From Shewanella atlantica (GTDB lineage Bacteria > Pseudomonadota > Gammaproteobacteria > Enterobacterales > Shewanellaceae), in the NCBI RefSeq assembly GCF_003966265.1, contig NZ_RXNV01000013.1, positions 1-64,000 on the forward strand: a stretch of DNA of 64,000 nt, given 5' to 3'. The notes below the pieces were generated by a model that was not told the origin of the DNA, searched no databases, and saw nothing but the letters and a program-made list of their open reading frames with translations. The position numbers were made by a program, and so were the translations under genes. Positions 49,906 to 59,111 of this stretch are shown piece after piece (the first letter of the stretch is position 1; every line of letters begins with the position of its first letter).

Positions 49906-50664
49906 TTACGCTCCTTTACGGTGAGTTTTGAGCCAATGAGCAACCTGAGCCATCGAGTCGCCATCCTTAATCGAGACCTCAAGGACCTCTACTTCAGGAT
50001 TGAGTTTCTTAACTTGTGCGCGGGCCTCATCGACACTGAAATCAAAATGGGGAAGCAGATCGCATTTAGTGATTAAGACAAGATCGGCCCGGCGGAACAT
50101 AACCGGATACTTCTCAACTTTATCATCGCCTTCAGGAACTGATACCAGAACGACATTGAGGTGAGTTCCCACATCATAGGATGCCGGGCAGACGAGGTTA
50201 CCGACGTTTTCAACGAAGCAGATATCGAGATCTTTCAGTTCAACATGATGCAGGGCACCATGGACCATAAAGGCATCCAGGTGACAAGCCGAGCCGGTTT
50301 GGATCTGATAAGCATCGATCCCCTTAGCTTTTAATCTGTCAGCATCCCGGGATGTCTCCAGATCGCCTTCGATAACGGCATATTTAAGGTCTGTGTATTC
50401 ATGGAGGTTTTCAAGCAGGGTTGTCTTACCGCTACCCGGGCTACTCATTAAGTTAAAGGCTGTGACGCCATTAGCTTCAAAATGTTCGCGGTTATGGGCG
50501 GCTTCAATATCATTTTTATCGAGTATTTTATGAATAACCGCTAATGTTTTCTTATCATTCAGTTGGGGATTACTATGTAGATCGCCGTGAGAGTGATGTT
50601 CATGGTCATGGGAATGCTCGCCATGGGAGGGACGAGTCAGTGAACAGCCGCAATCTTTACACAT
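49906..50664 (-). CDS. hypB: hydrogenase nickel-incorporation GTPase HypB
   Basis: A 252-residue G3E GTPase. It starts MCKDCGCS, the N-terminal CxxCGC nickel site of E. coli-type HypB, followed by a histidine stretch (HGEHSHDHEHHSHG) that can store nickel. The P-loop SSPGSGKTTL is at about residues 73-82, Walker B is near EGDLETS, and the NKxD-like TKCDLL is near residue 195. It is separated from hypF by 102 bases, the only gap of that size in the hyp set. Confidence 0.97.
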   Translation of the reverse strand: MCKDCGCSLTRPSHGEHSHDHEHHSHGDLHSNPQLNDKKTLAVIHKILDKNDIEAAHNREHFEANGVTAFNLMSSPGSGKTTLLENLHEYTDLKYAVIEGDLETSRDADRLKAKGIDAYQIQTGSACHLDAFMVHGALHHVELKDLDICFVENVGNLVCPASYDVGTHLNVVLVSVPEGDDKVEKYPVMFRRADLVLITKCDLLPHFDFSVDEARAQVKKLNPEVEVLEVSIKDGDSMAQVAHWLKTHRKGA

Positions 50665-50766
50665 TGTTGTACTCCATTTTTAGTCCTGATGTTAAATAAT
50701 GTCTGAAAATGTGAAAATTTCTTTGATTCCCATCAGGTCAGTTATTGATTCTTGTCGTTTTGGTCG

Positions 50767-53127
50767 TTATTTGTGATGCAAGCCATACCAGAGCTGGCCC
50801 AGTGCAATACCGCCATCGTTAATCGGAACATGATGGGGCATCAAGCGTTGACTTCCCTGTTCGGTAAGCTTGGATATACATAGCTCAGAGAGATAACGGT
50901 TTTGAAAGACACCGCCGCATAACACTACAGGCAGGGAGCTATGTTGTTTTGCTAGTTCGGTGACGGCATCGCCCAGGCTATTCATAAAACCACGTGCAAT
51001 ATAACCGACTCTCTGCTCTGTTAATGTCTCTTGGCTGACACTGGATACTAACTGCTTAAACAGGGTATCGAGCTGCCACATGCCATCGATAACAGGTAGT
51101 GAGTAACCAAACTCTTCAGTTGCTATGTGATCGTCGAATTTGTCGAATCGATTGGCCGCCGCTTCGAGTAACATACCGGCCTGGCCTTCAAATTGTGTTT
51201 TCTCTATCAATCCCAGTAACACGGCAACCGCATCGAAAATCCGACCGATTGAAGAGGTTTCAATACAGTTACTCTTGGCCTGCCACAACTTATGCAGGTT
51301 CTCGATGAGTCTTGGCTCAGTTTTATTCAGAATGGGCAGTGAAAGGGCGCCAATTTCCTCTAAGGAATACTGCTGGAACAGAATCGCAAGTAGTAGTCGT
51401 TTAGGATCCTTAATTGCCTGCTCTCCACCAATCAGCATAAAGGGTTTAATATGGCAGACCCGCTCGAAGCCATTCACATCCGCGATGAGCGCTTCACCGC
51501 CCCACAGAGATTGGTCGTCACCGAGTCCGGTGCCATCGAAACTAAAGCCTAATACTTTTTCTTTAACCTGATTGACAGCCATCACACTCAATATATGGGC
51601 ATGATGATGCTGAATTTTTAATTGTTTAACCCCCTCGTTTTGTTCTGTAAATTGTTGTGCCCATTTGGAAGGGGCATACTCCGGGTGTTTATCACTGATG
51701 ACAACTTTTGGACTGAACTGATACAGGCGCTTAAAGGTCGCCAATGTATGCTCAAAGTAGCTTTCGGCTTCTAAACTAAACAGATCACCGATATGAGGGC
51801 TTAGCACCATCTTGTCGGCGAACCCAAAGGCGATACTATTTTTTTGCTGTGCACCGACGGCAAGCTGATGCGATACGCTGCCAGCGGGGTTATGGATACT
51901 TAGTGGCGCGAAACCACGGGCAAGGCGCAACACCTGAACCTCATCACCGACACATTGAATGACACTGTCATCACAGGCGTTGATGATGGGACGGTTATGG
52001 TCGAGTATCGAATCGACAACATCCCCCAATTGATTAATGATCTCTTTCGCTTCACAAATGATCGGCTCACCGCTACGGTTAGCGCTGGTGGCCACGATGG
52101 GAATATTGAGCTCATTAAGAAGCAGAGAGTGCAGAGGTGTATAGGGTAAAAACACACCCAGCTTGTCTATGCCCGGGGCGATTGCGGGGCTCAAACCCGA
52201 TGCACTTGAGTGACGCTTTGTCATGATAGTGATAGGTCTTTCAATCGAAGTGAGCTGCTCCCACTCAAATTGAGACCCTGTCACTATGGACTTTGCCATC
52301 TCGAGGTTGTTCACCATGACGGCTAATGGTTTTCCCGGACGTCTTTTTCGCTGCCTCAACAGCTCGACGGCGCTATGGTTGGTTGCATCACAAACTAAAT
52401 GGAACCCTCCCAGCCCTTTAATGGCGACAATTTCGCCCTGTAATAAGCGCTCGACCGTTTCGGTTAGTGCGATATCAGCGTGGGCGACGACTTCTCCATC
52501 GCTCGAGAGCAGAGACAGCTGCGGTCCGCACTGCGGACAGCTGACGGGCTGAGCATGATAACGCCTGTCCATTGGGTCGAGATAAGATTTTTCACAGCTT
52601 GAACACATGGCGAAGTTTGCCATTGAGGTGTGTTTACGATCGTAAGGCAAGGCCTTAATCAATGTATATCTAGGCCCGCAATTGGTGCAGTTAGTAAACG
52701 GATAACGGTAGTGACGGTTATCTGGATCATTAATTTCATTTAAGCAGTCACCGCAGCAGCTCTTATCCGGAGACACTGCGACTACGGCATTCGAATTGCC
52801 ATCACTTGCCACTATGATGAAATCCTGACTGTCATCGACAATGGCAATCGGCTTTGAGCTGAGTGTGTCGATGCGTGCGAGCGGGGGAGGCGAGTTTTCA
52901 AAACGGGCAATAAAACTGTCGATATTACTCTGTAACCCCTGAACTTCAATGGTTACCCCCTGACCATTATTAAGGACGAAGCCACTGAGCCGCTCACTCT
53001 TAGCGTAACGATAGACGAAGGGCCGGAAACCGACCCCCTGAACGATACCTGTGACTGTGATTTCAGCCCTTGCAGCCGACTCCGGCTGCAAGGAAGAGAG
53101 AGAGTGATTGTCTCTGGTTTCAATCAT
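50767..53127 (-). CDS. hypF: carbamoyltransferase HypF
   Basis: A 786-residue enzyme that makes the cyanide precursor from carbamoyl phosphate. An acylphosphatase domain comes first (ITVTGIVQGVGFRPFVYRYA). Two zinc fingers follow (CGDC...CTNCG; CSSC...CPQCG, about 119-200). The YrdC-like domain is next (KRRPGKPLAVM). The Kae1-like carbamoyltransferase domain has the metal-binding HHHAH in KIQHHHAHILSV and ends VVLCGGVFQNRYLSE...PINDGGIALGQ. All active-site parts are present, so the adjacent HypF-like gene is not its replacement. Confidence 0.96.
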   Translation of the reverse strand: MIETRDNHSLSSLQPESAARAEITVTGIVQGVGFRPFVYRYAKSERLSGFVLNNGQGVTIEVQGLQSNIDSFIARFENSPPPLARIDTLSSKPIAIVDDSQDFIIVASDGNSNAVVAVSPDKSCCGDCLNEINDPDNRHYRYPFTNCTNCGPRYTLIKALPYDRKHTSMANFAMCSSCEKSYLDPMDRRYHAQPVSCPQCGPQLSLLSSDGEVVAHADIALTETVERLLQGEIVAIKGLGGFHLVCDATNHSAVELLRQRKRRPGKPLAVMVNNLEMAKSIVTGSQFEWEQLTSIERPITIMTKRHSSASGLSPAIAPGIDKLGVFLPYTPLHSLLLNELNIPIVATSANRSGEPIICEAKEIINQLGDVVDSILDHNRPIINACDDSVIQCVGDEVQVLRLARGFAPLSIHNPAGSVSHQLAVGAQQKNSIAFGFADKMVLSPHIGDLFSLEAESYFEHTLATFKRLYQFSPKVVISDKHPEYAPSKWAQQFTEQNEGVKQLKIQHHHAHILSVMAVNQVKEKVLGFSFDGTGLGDDQSLWGGEALIADVNGFERVCHIKPFMLIGGEQAIKDPKRLLLAILFQQYSLEEIGALSLPILNKTEPRLIENLHKLWQAKSNCIETSSIGRIFDAVAVLLGLIEKTQFEGQAGMLLEAAANRFDKFDDHIATEEFGYSLPVIDGMWQLDTLFKQLVSSVSQETLTEQRVGYIARGFMNSLGDAVTELAKQHSSLPVVLCGGVFQNRYLSELCISKLTEQGSQRLMPHHVPINDGGIALGQLWYGLHHK

Positions 53128-53133
53128 TATTTA

Positions 53134-54858
53134 TTATCTTCGCTTCTTAAGGTAAAGTCCGCCGACAGCGAGGTTATTTCCATCGAGATCCAGCCTGTGG
53201 TTGACTTTCAGCGGGAAGTTTTTCCCCAGTCTCAATGATAACCTTTGGGTCAACACTTCGTTGGCAAACTCACTACCTGCCAGAACGACGGAATTGATCC
53301 CAATATTGAGATCCAGATGCTCAATCCAATTAGCTAAAAAGTCAGCCAGCGAATCTTGCATACCGAATGCCAATTTATGTGAGTCTCTATCGTCGGCTAA
53401 CCGGAAACTTATCAGAGAGCCTAATGTTTTGCACCAGTTTAAACTTCTGTGTGCTTCACCTTTTGTCAGCGGGTAATCGACGCGTGGTGAATTTGAGCCT
53501 CTGTGAGCCATGGCGCAACTGATTAAGGCATCGGATAGCGCATCTTTAGTCAAGGCCTTCGTTGGAAGCCCGAGAATGATCGCCGCTATAGCCCAAAGGC
53601 TCTGCAGGTTATCCGTTGGCGCGGCTAAATTTAGATCCAGTAGCCTGAGATAATCATCCGGGTATTTCTGCTTGAACTTTTCAACCACTCCACGTTGAGG
53701 ACTCTGCTCCAGATGGTGGTAGATGTCGTATCCAGTGCTCGGAAGCGTTGGCAGAGAGAAGAATAACTCTGCTTTCTTATCTTTGTCTTGAGTCACTATC
53801 TGGCCAGCCTGCTCCTGACTGAAGTAAATAACAGCGTTATTTTTAAACTGGCCACTCTCAAGATTTCCCGCGTGGAGGGCACAGATCCCGGCGTCGCTTC
53901 TTTCGACATCAGTTACATCGGCGTCCGAATGAGTACAGCTAATCAGTCCCTTTTTCCACTTAGCCACTACGCCCTTGAAGCTCGCCTCATCGTGCAATGG
54001 TTCAGGGGTGTTTTCTAAAACGACTATGGGGTCGTTATTATCTGTTTCAGTGGATATTTTACTCCATGCCGACTGGATCCAAACCATAGGCTTGCTGAGA
54101 TTGTCGGCATGAAAATAGACCCAATCGATCCCTTTCTGCCTTAATATTTCACACAGAACGACCACGGCGCGATTATAGGCAAAGCAGATATCATAAAGAG
54201 GCGCATCCAGTTTTGGGTGTTCGTTAACAGGACGGGCGGTGATTAACGGCTTTTCGATACTCGAGAGAGCTAAAATTTGGTGATCTTTCAGGTGGAACTG
54301 AGCGTTAAGTGTATTGGGGTTACAGATAAGTAGCTTATCCCGGCCTGTATTACTTAACGGAGAAAGACTCAATGTTATGGTGTCTTTGTTTGGAAGTTTA
54401 GCTTCACCATCTCTTAGTAAGGCATCAGCAATTGAAACGATGTCGGTATAGGAGAGGCCTAAGTGCTCTTTATGAAGACGGCTTCGGCCATGGCAGCAGT
54501 CACACTTCAGGGAGATATCGCCAAAGAGAGGGGATTGGTTATCCCCGAAAAGCGGCAGACACTGCTGACAAAATTCCTGCTCTACCTTGGCATCGGGTAA
54601 TAGTTGATGGCTACCCATACGAGAATCTATAAGAGATATGCGTGAATCTGTCAGCCAGACTGAAATAAGGAAATCTTGTGCAATCGCATCGGCGAGGGAT
54701 TCAAGTTCCTTTAACTCACCCTGGGCCTCGATAAAATAGACCTGCTCTTGGTAACCTACAGTGATATTCAGCTGGTCATGATTAAGATATTGATTACACA
54801 GGTGTGCATAAAGGGGAACCTGTCTCGAGCAGGTAAATTCAAACCTAATATTCTTCAT
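53134..54858 (-). CDS. degenerate HypF-like hydrogenase-associated protein
   Basis: 574 residues from ATG 54858, which overlaps the end of hyaD by 14 bases. A GTG at 54870 would add four residues. Residues 1-75 resemble an acylphosphatase domain without its catalytic loop. Cysteines at 97, 100, 119, 121 and 122 look like one HypF zinc finger. The last 51 residues (VVLAGSEFANEVLTQ...DLDGNNLAVGG) parallel the HypF end (VVLCGGVFQNRYLSE...PINDGGIALGQ). I find no YrdC signature and no HHHAH metal site. It is probably a noncatalytic HypF paralogue, perhaps like epsilonproteobacterial HydE. Its role in maturation is unknown. Confidence 0.78.
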   Translation of the reverse strand: MKNIRFEFTCSRQVPLYAHLCNQYLNHDQLNITVGYQEQVYFIEAQGELKELESLADAIAQDFLISVWLTDSRISLIDSRMGSHQLLPDAKVEQEFCQQCLPLFGDNQSPLFGDISLKCDCCHGRSRLHKEHLGLSYTDIVSIADALLRDGEAKLPNKDTITLSLSPLSNTGRDKLLICNPNTLNAQFHLKDHQILALSSIEKPLITARPVNEHPKLDAPLYDICFAYNRAVVVLCEILRQKGIDWVYFHADNLSKPMVWIQSAWSKISTETDNNDPIVVLENTPEPLHDEASFKGVVAKWKKGLISCTHSDADVTDVERSDAGICALHAGNLESGQFKNNAVIYFSQEQAGQIVTQDKDKKAELFFSLPTLPSTGYDIYHHLEQSPQRGVVEKFKQKYPDDYLRLLDLNLAAPTDNLQSLWAIAAIILGLPTKALTKDALSDALISCAMAHRGSNSPRVDYPLTKGEAHRSLNWCKTLGSLISFRLADDRDSHKLAFGMQDSLADFLANWIEHLDLNIGINSVVLAGSEFANEVLTQRLSLRLGKNFPLKVNHRLDLDGNNLAVGGLYLKKRR

Positions 54859-55402
54859 TATAATTAACACCGCGTTTGTATGACTCGGGGATTAAGGTAT
54901 TGATATCTGTTTCGTTGATGCGTTCACAGCCGAAATTAAGCTGATTAAGATGTGCTAAAAGTGTTTTCTCCATGAGTGGAACTGCAGCCTCAACCATAGG
55001 GGTTAAACCTAAGGTCATAGGTTCGAGTACAGTTGGAGTGACCCCGAGGATAAAGGTTTTAGGACGATCGCCTACCATATCCATCATGTTCAATGTTTGC
55101 AGCATCTCTACTTCATGAGCACTGCCTTGCCAGTCGATCTCTGCCGGGGCTTTATCGAAATCGAAGAAATAGACTTGCCCGGGTTCGACATCATGGGCAT
55201 TGACCGTATCGACCACAATTAAGTAGTCATATTGACAGATAATAGGGATTAAACCTTGGGCGAGGGTGCCACCATCTGTAATATCCAGCTGGTCACTCTC
55301 ATGGCTGAACTTATAATTTTCAGCGATATAATTGACGAAATGTACACCGATACCTTCATCTGCGTACAGGACATTGCCAATACCTAGCAGCAATACCTTC
55401 AT
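54845..55402 (-). CDS. hyaD: hydrogenase maturation endopeptidase HyaD/HydD
   Basis: A 185-residue protease that removes the C-terminal tail of the large subunit after nickel insertion. It starts MKVLLLGIGNVLYADEGIGV, with the nickel-sensing Glu and the GNxLxxDEG motif. The ITDGGTLAQGL segment and the SAHEVEMLQTL histidine complete the site. Its substrate tail is the 19 residues after His548 of HyaB. It is separated from hyaC by a hairpin with a U run. Confidence 0.95.
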   Translation of the reverse strand: MKVLLLGIGNVLYADEGIGVHFVNYIAENYKFSHESDQLDITDGGTLAQGLIPIICQYDYLIVVDTVNAHDVEPGQVYFFDFDKAPAEIDWQGSAHEVEMLQTLNMMDMVGDRPKTFILGVTPTVLEPMTLGLTPMVEAAVPLMEKTLLAHLNQLNFGCERINETDINTLIPESYKRGVNYNEEY

Positions 55403-55525
55403 TAAAACCTTGCCTTGTTGTTAGTGACTATCATCATCGATAAGTAAGGTTTATACCTGCTTTCAACACCACTTTCTATCCATGAATTTATAGTGATCAG
55501 ATAATAATGGTCTAAAAATAATAAA

Positions 55526-55552
55526 AGTACGCCGACAGAATCGGCGTACCCT
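55526..55552 (-). terminator. intercistronic hairpin/terminator between hyaC and hyaD
   Basis: Near-perfect stem GTACGCCGA/TCGGCGTAC with a five-base loop, followed on the minus strand by TTTTATTATTTTT. It lies about 25 bases after the hyaC stop, inside the hydrogenase gene run. It could end most transcripts after the structural genes, with the hyp genes read by leakage or a second promoter. Confidence 0.8.
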
Positions 55553-55576
55553 GACATTGCTTAGTGACGACAATAT

Positions 55577-56245
55577 CTACTTGTGTTTCTTGTGGTAATC
55601 ATAACCAGAGACAATAGAATCTACAGAGTTATGCTTGAACCTGATACCCGACCATACGGCCATGTATACATGGACAAGAACGAAGATGACAAATACCCAA
55701 GTCAGGTAATGGTGCCAAATTCTTACTTGTGCCAGTCCACCCATCTGTGCGGTGATCCAACCTGCTGCATCCCACATCATGCCACCCATTCCAAGGTGGT
55801 AGACGTTGGCATACAGTACCAGGCCAGTGATACAGATAATCAGAGCCACAAATGAGATCAATACATAGGTTGTGAACTGTAATGGTCCATAAACACCCGC
55901 TTTATTCAGGTGCCCCATCCATAAGTATGATTTCAAGTTTTTAACCCAGCTACTTACACTCGATGCATCCCGGAAAGATCGACGTTCAATGTCGCTCTTG
56001 CCGAAGAAGAAGAGGTAAAAGCGCACCAGGGTGATGGCCGTTAACGCAAAGCCAAACACTAAGTGAGCAAAGCGGATATAACTTTGAACCTGAATATCGT
56101 TAGTTTCAGGTGCCACTAAAAATGGCCAAGATATATAAAATCCTGTGATAACCAGAACGAGTATCGACAGCGCACGGAGCCAGTGAAAAATCCGGATCGC
56201 AGGGCTGAAGATCAAGTCTCTAGTATGGGTCGCAGAATGATTCAT
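55577..56245 (-). CDS. hyaC: hydrogenase cytochrome b subunit
   Basis: A 222-residue inner-membrane dihaem cytochrome b anchoring the hydrogenase and passing electrons to quinones. Four hydrophobic segments are seen at about residues 18-40, 56-80, 125-150 and 180-200. Histidines in FHWLRAL, RFAHLVFGF, HHYLTWVF and LVHVYMAVW are the likely haem ligands. It starts 22 bases after the hyaB stop, in the normal position. Confidence 0.93.
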   Translation of the reverse strand: MNHSATHTRDLIFSPAIRIFHWLRALSILVLVITGFYISWPFLVAPETNDIQVQSYIRFAHLVFGFALTAITLVRFYLFFFGKSDIERRSFRDASSVSSWVKNLKSYLWMGHLNKAGVYGPLQFTTYVLISFVALIICITGLVLYANVYHLGMGGMMWDAAGWITAQMGGLAQVRIWHHYLTWVFVIFVLVHVYMAVWSGIRFKHNSVDSIVSGYDYHKKHK

Positions 56246-56267
56246 TTTGCTATCCCTCCCTTAGTGA

Positions 56268-57971
56268 TTATTGGCCGTTGGGATCGATACGGAATTCACC
56301 CAACTCTTGTCCCTTAAAGTCCATAACATGTACAGAACAAGCCATACAAGGGTCAAATGAGTGAATGATTCGTATGACTTCCAATGGCTTAGTTGGATCT
56401 TCCAACTTAAGACCAATCAAAGAAGCTTCATAAGGACCCATCTTTCCGTTAGCATCGACTGGGCCTGCGTTCCAGGTTGTCGGTACTACGGCTTGATAGT
56501 TCTCTACCAGACCACCTTTAATACGTATCCAGTGACTTAGCATGCCTCGTGGGGCTTCGATCATCGAGTGTCCAACGTACTCCTGACTGGAATCCATTTC
56601 AGGTTTAACGTAGGTAGACTCATCAGACTGCATGTTTACCAGCATCGCATCGAACGTCTTAAGACCTTCTTCAGCGACAATTACTGTCTGTAACATACGC
56701 GCCGCAGTACGGCCTAAGGTAGTGAATAGGGCTTCTACAGGTAAACCAGTGGCTTCAAGCAGGCCGTTGACTGAATCAACAACAACCTTGTTGCCTTTGG
56801 CGTAACTCACGAGCAAGCTTGCAAGTGGACCCACTTCCATTGGCTCATCGTCGTAGCGTGGAGACTTAACCCAAGAGTACTTACCGTCGCCATCGAGCGT
56901 AGGTAGCTTACCGTAGACTGTGTCACGCTCAACAAAACCTGTGTAGTCAGGAACCGTCGTTCCGTCATACGGATGCTGTGCACCGTCGGCTTTGTACCAG
57001 GCGTGGGTCACGTCTTCCTTGATGAGATCCGGGTTGATGTCGGTCACACCGGCAAGATCGCCATTCATGATCACACCCTGATCGAACATGTACTGACCAT
57101 CGGCCAATACGAAGTCGTTGGTTGCCATGAAGTTCTTCACGTTTACGCCACCAAGTACACTTGGCTCGCCACCAAATGCTGCCGCAGCCATAACGATATC
57201 GGCTTTATAGGCACGGTGAATGAAGTCAGTCACGATTGCGTGTTTCTGCTTCCATTCCTGCAAGCGCGCAGGGCTCAACATATCACGAACCGAAGTCACA
57301 CCACCTACAACCAAAGATTGTGGATGAGGGGACTTACCACCGAAGATGGCTAACATCTCAGCTGCGACACGTTGAACTTCAAGTGCCTTAAGGTAGTGAG
57401 ATAGGGCGATTAGGTTTTGCTCAGGTGTAAACTTGTAAGTGCCGTTACCCCAATAAGCGTTAGCGAATGGGCCAAGTTTACCGGTTTCAACGAAACCTTT
57501 TACTCGCTCTTGTACGGCACGTAGTTCACCTTCACCGGCAGCAATAGGCTTATCGGTATACTTAAGCGCTTCTTGCGCCGCAGCTGCTGGATCGGCACTT
57601 AGTGCAGATACGACATCTACCCAGTCCAAGCCATGCAGGTGATAGAAATGAACGATATGGTCATGCATGTACAGAGAAGTCTGCATTAATGAACGCAGGT
57701 ATTTAGCATTAAGCGGGATCTGAGTTCCTAATGCATCTTCAACTGCTTCAATACCGGCACGGTAATGAGAATAAGTACAAACACCACAAATTCTCTGTAC
57801 GATCAGTCCGACATCCATAGGGGTACGACCCTTGAGGATGACTTCGATGCCGCGCCATAGGGTAGATGATGACCAAGCTTTGTTAATTACATTGTTTTCG
57901 TCGACTTCGACTTCGACGCGCAAGTGACCCTCAATACGGGTAATGGGATCGATAACTACACGCTTACTCAT
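56268..57971 (-). CDS. hyaB: [NiFe]-hydrogenase large subunit
   Basis: A 567-residue catalytic subunit. The nickel ligands are Cys62 and Cys65 in RICGVCTYSH and Cys542 and Cys545 in DPCMACSVH. Cleavage by HyaD is expected after His548, releasing 19 residues. There is no signal peptide; it is exported with HyaA. Overall it resembles the Wolinella/Campylobacter and Shewanella group 1b enzymes, which take up hydrogen for anaerobic respiration and in Shewanella can also make it. It starts three bases after the hyaA stop. Confidence 0.97.
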   Translation of the reverse strand: MSKRVVIDPITRIEGHLRVEVEVDENNVINKAWSSSTLWRGIEVILKGRTPMDVGLIVQRICGVCTYSHYRAGIEAVEDALGTQIPLNAKYLRSLMQTSLYMHDHIVHFYHLHGLDWVDVVSALSADPAAAAQEALKYTDKPIAAGEGELRAVQERVKGFVETGKLGPFANAYWGNGTYKFTPEQNLIALSHYLKALEVQRVAAEMLAIFGGKSPHPQSLVVGGVTSVRDMLSPARLQEWKQKHAIVTDFIHRAYKADIVMAAAAFGGEPSVLGGVNVKNFMATNDFVLADGQYMFDQGVIMNGDLAGVTDINPDLIKEDVTHAWYKADGAQHPYDGTTVPDYTGFVERDTVYGKLPTLDGDGKYSWVKSPRYDDEPMEVGPLASLLVSYAKGNKVVVDSVNGLLEATGLPVEALFTTLGRTAARMLQTVIVAEEGLKTFDAMLVNMQSDESTYVKPEMDSSQEYVGHSMIEAPRGMLSHWIRIKGGLVENYQAVVPTTWNAGPVDANGKMGPYEASLIGLKLEDPTKPLEVIRIIHSFDPCMACSVHVMDFKGQELGEFRIDPNGQ

Positions 57972-57974
57972 TGA

Positions 57975-59111
57975 TTACTCCTCCAGTGGCTTGGCGAAAA
58001 TGCTGGTAACGGCATGGGCGCCAATACCCACTGCAGTTGCTCCAAGAATGACGGCACCTACGGTGTCCGCAGTTGCATCAATTCCATGGAGGAGTTGTCT
58101 GCCAAGTGGCTTTTCAAAGTCAGCCATATCATCCCAGAAATTTGGCTCTGAGCAGCCCATACAACCATGTCCTGCAAGCACTGGCCAACTGGTATGATGG
58201 TTAAATCTTTCGGTAGGGCAGTTGTTGTAGGTATAAGGACCCTTACAACCGACCTTGTAGAGGCAGTAGCCCTCTTTAGCACCTTGATCGCCAAACTCTT
58301 CGACGAACTCACCGGCATCGAAACGACCACGACGTTCACAGTTATCGTGAACACGAGCACCGTAAGCCCATTTAGGGCGATTGAACATATCGAGCGCTGG
58401 AAGTTTGCCAAACATGATGAAATACATCAGTGTTCCGACAATGTTCTTCTCACTTGGAGGACAACCACCTAAGTTAATCACTGTCTTGTCTACAACTTCA
58501 TGTACGCCTTTTGCACCGGTTGGGTTAGGCGAAGCGGCTTGAATACCACCGAAAGCTGCACAGGTACCTACCGAAATAATCGCCGCAGCGCCATCGGCAG
58601 CATGCTTGATGATTTCGAGGCCTGTGTGACCTTTACAACCAACAGTCAGGTAAGCACCGTTGTTTGCCGTAGGTACCGCACCTTCTACTGCAAGAAGGTA
58701 GTTGCCGTGGTAGGCCTCCATTGCGTGTTCAAGGTTCTCTTCAGCTTGCCAGCCTGCTGCGGCCATCAAGGTTTCATGGTATTCCAATGAAACATGATCG
58801 AAGATAAGAGAATCAAGATTAGGTGTATCGGTTCTTATTAAAGACTCAGAACAACCTGTACACTCGGCCATATGTAACCAGATTAACGGCACTCTATCGG
58901 CAAGTTCCGCGGCTTCCGCGACAAGCGTACTGAATGGAAGGGGTAGAGCAAGCATCGCTGTTACAGATGCACTCCACTTCATAAAATCACGGCGGGTGAT
59001 GCCGTTTTCTTTCATTTTGCTAGTTAATGACTGTCCGTCTCGGGATTTGAGTTGGCGCAGCATATCCAAACGCGCCTGTCCCTGTCGATATAGGGCTGCA
59101 TGTGTGTCCAT
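57975..59111 (-). CDS. hyaA: [NiFe]-hydrogenase small subunit, Tat-exported
   Basis: A 378-residue electron-transfer subunit. The Tat signal ITRRDFMKW (Arg40, Arg41) precedes a hydrophobic stretch and cleavage near AEA. The proximal cluster ligands start at Cys84 and Cys87 in ECTGCSES. The glycine between them, where oxygen-tolerant enzymes have an extra cysteine, points to a standard, oxygen-sensitive cluster. The medial 3Fe-4S site has the usual proline in WPVLAGHGCMGC. A C-terminal membrane helix (about 345-370) docks on HyaC. It is the first gene of the cluster. Confidence 0.97.
   Translation of the reverse strand: MDTHAALYRQGQARLDMLRQLKSRDGQSLTSKMKENGITRRDFMKWSASVTAMLALPLPFSTLVAEAAELADRVPLIWLHMAECTGCSESLIRTDTPNLDSLIFDHVSLEYHETLMAAAGWQAEENLEHAMEAYHGNYLLAVEGAVPTANNGAYLTVGCKGHTGLEIIKHAADGAAAIISVGTCAAFGGIQAASPNPTGAKGVHEVVDKTVINLGGCPPSEKNIVGTLMYFIMFGKLPALDMFNRPKWAYGARVHDNCERRGRFDAGEFVEEFGDQGAKEGYCLYKVGCKGPYTYNNCPTERFNHHTSWPVLAGHGCMGCSEPNFWDDMADFEKPLGRQLLHGIDATADTVGAVILGATAVGIGAHAVTSIFAKPLEE

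Noticed and set aside
50665-50766. Extra small gene between hypB and hypF
   Set aside because: Only about 100 bases, AT-rich, no ORF with a ribosome site. More likely a leader or minor promoter.
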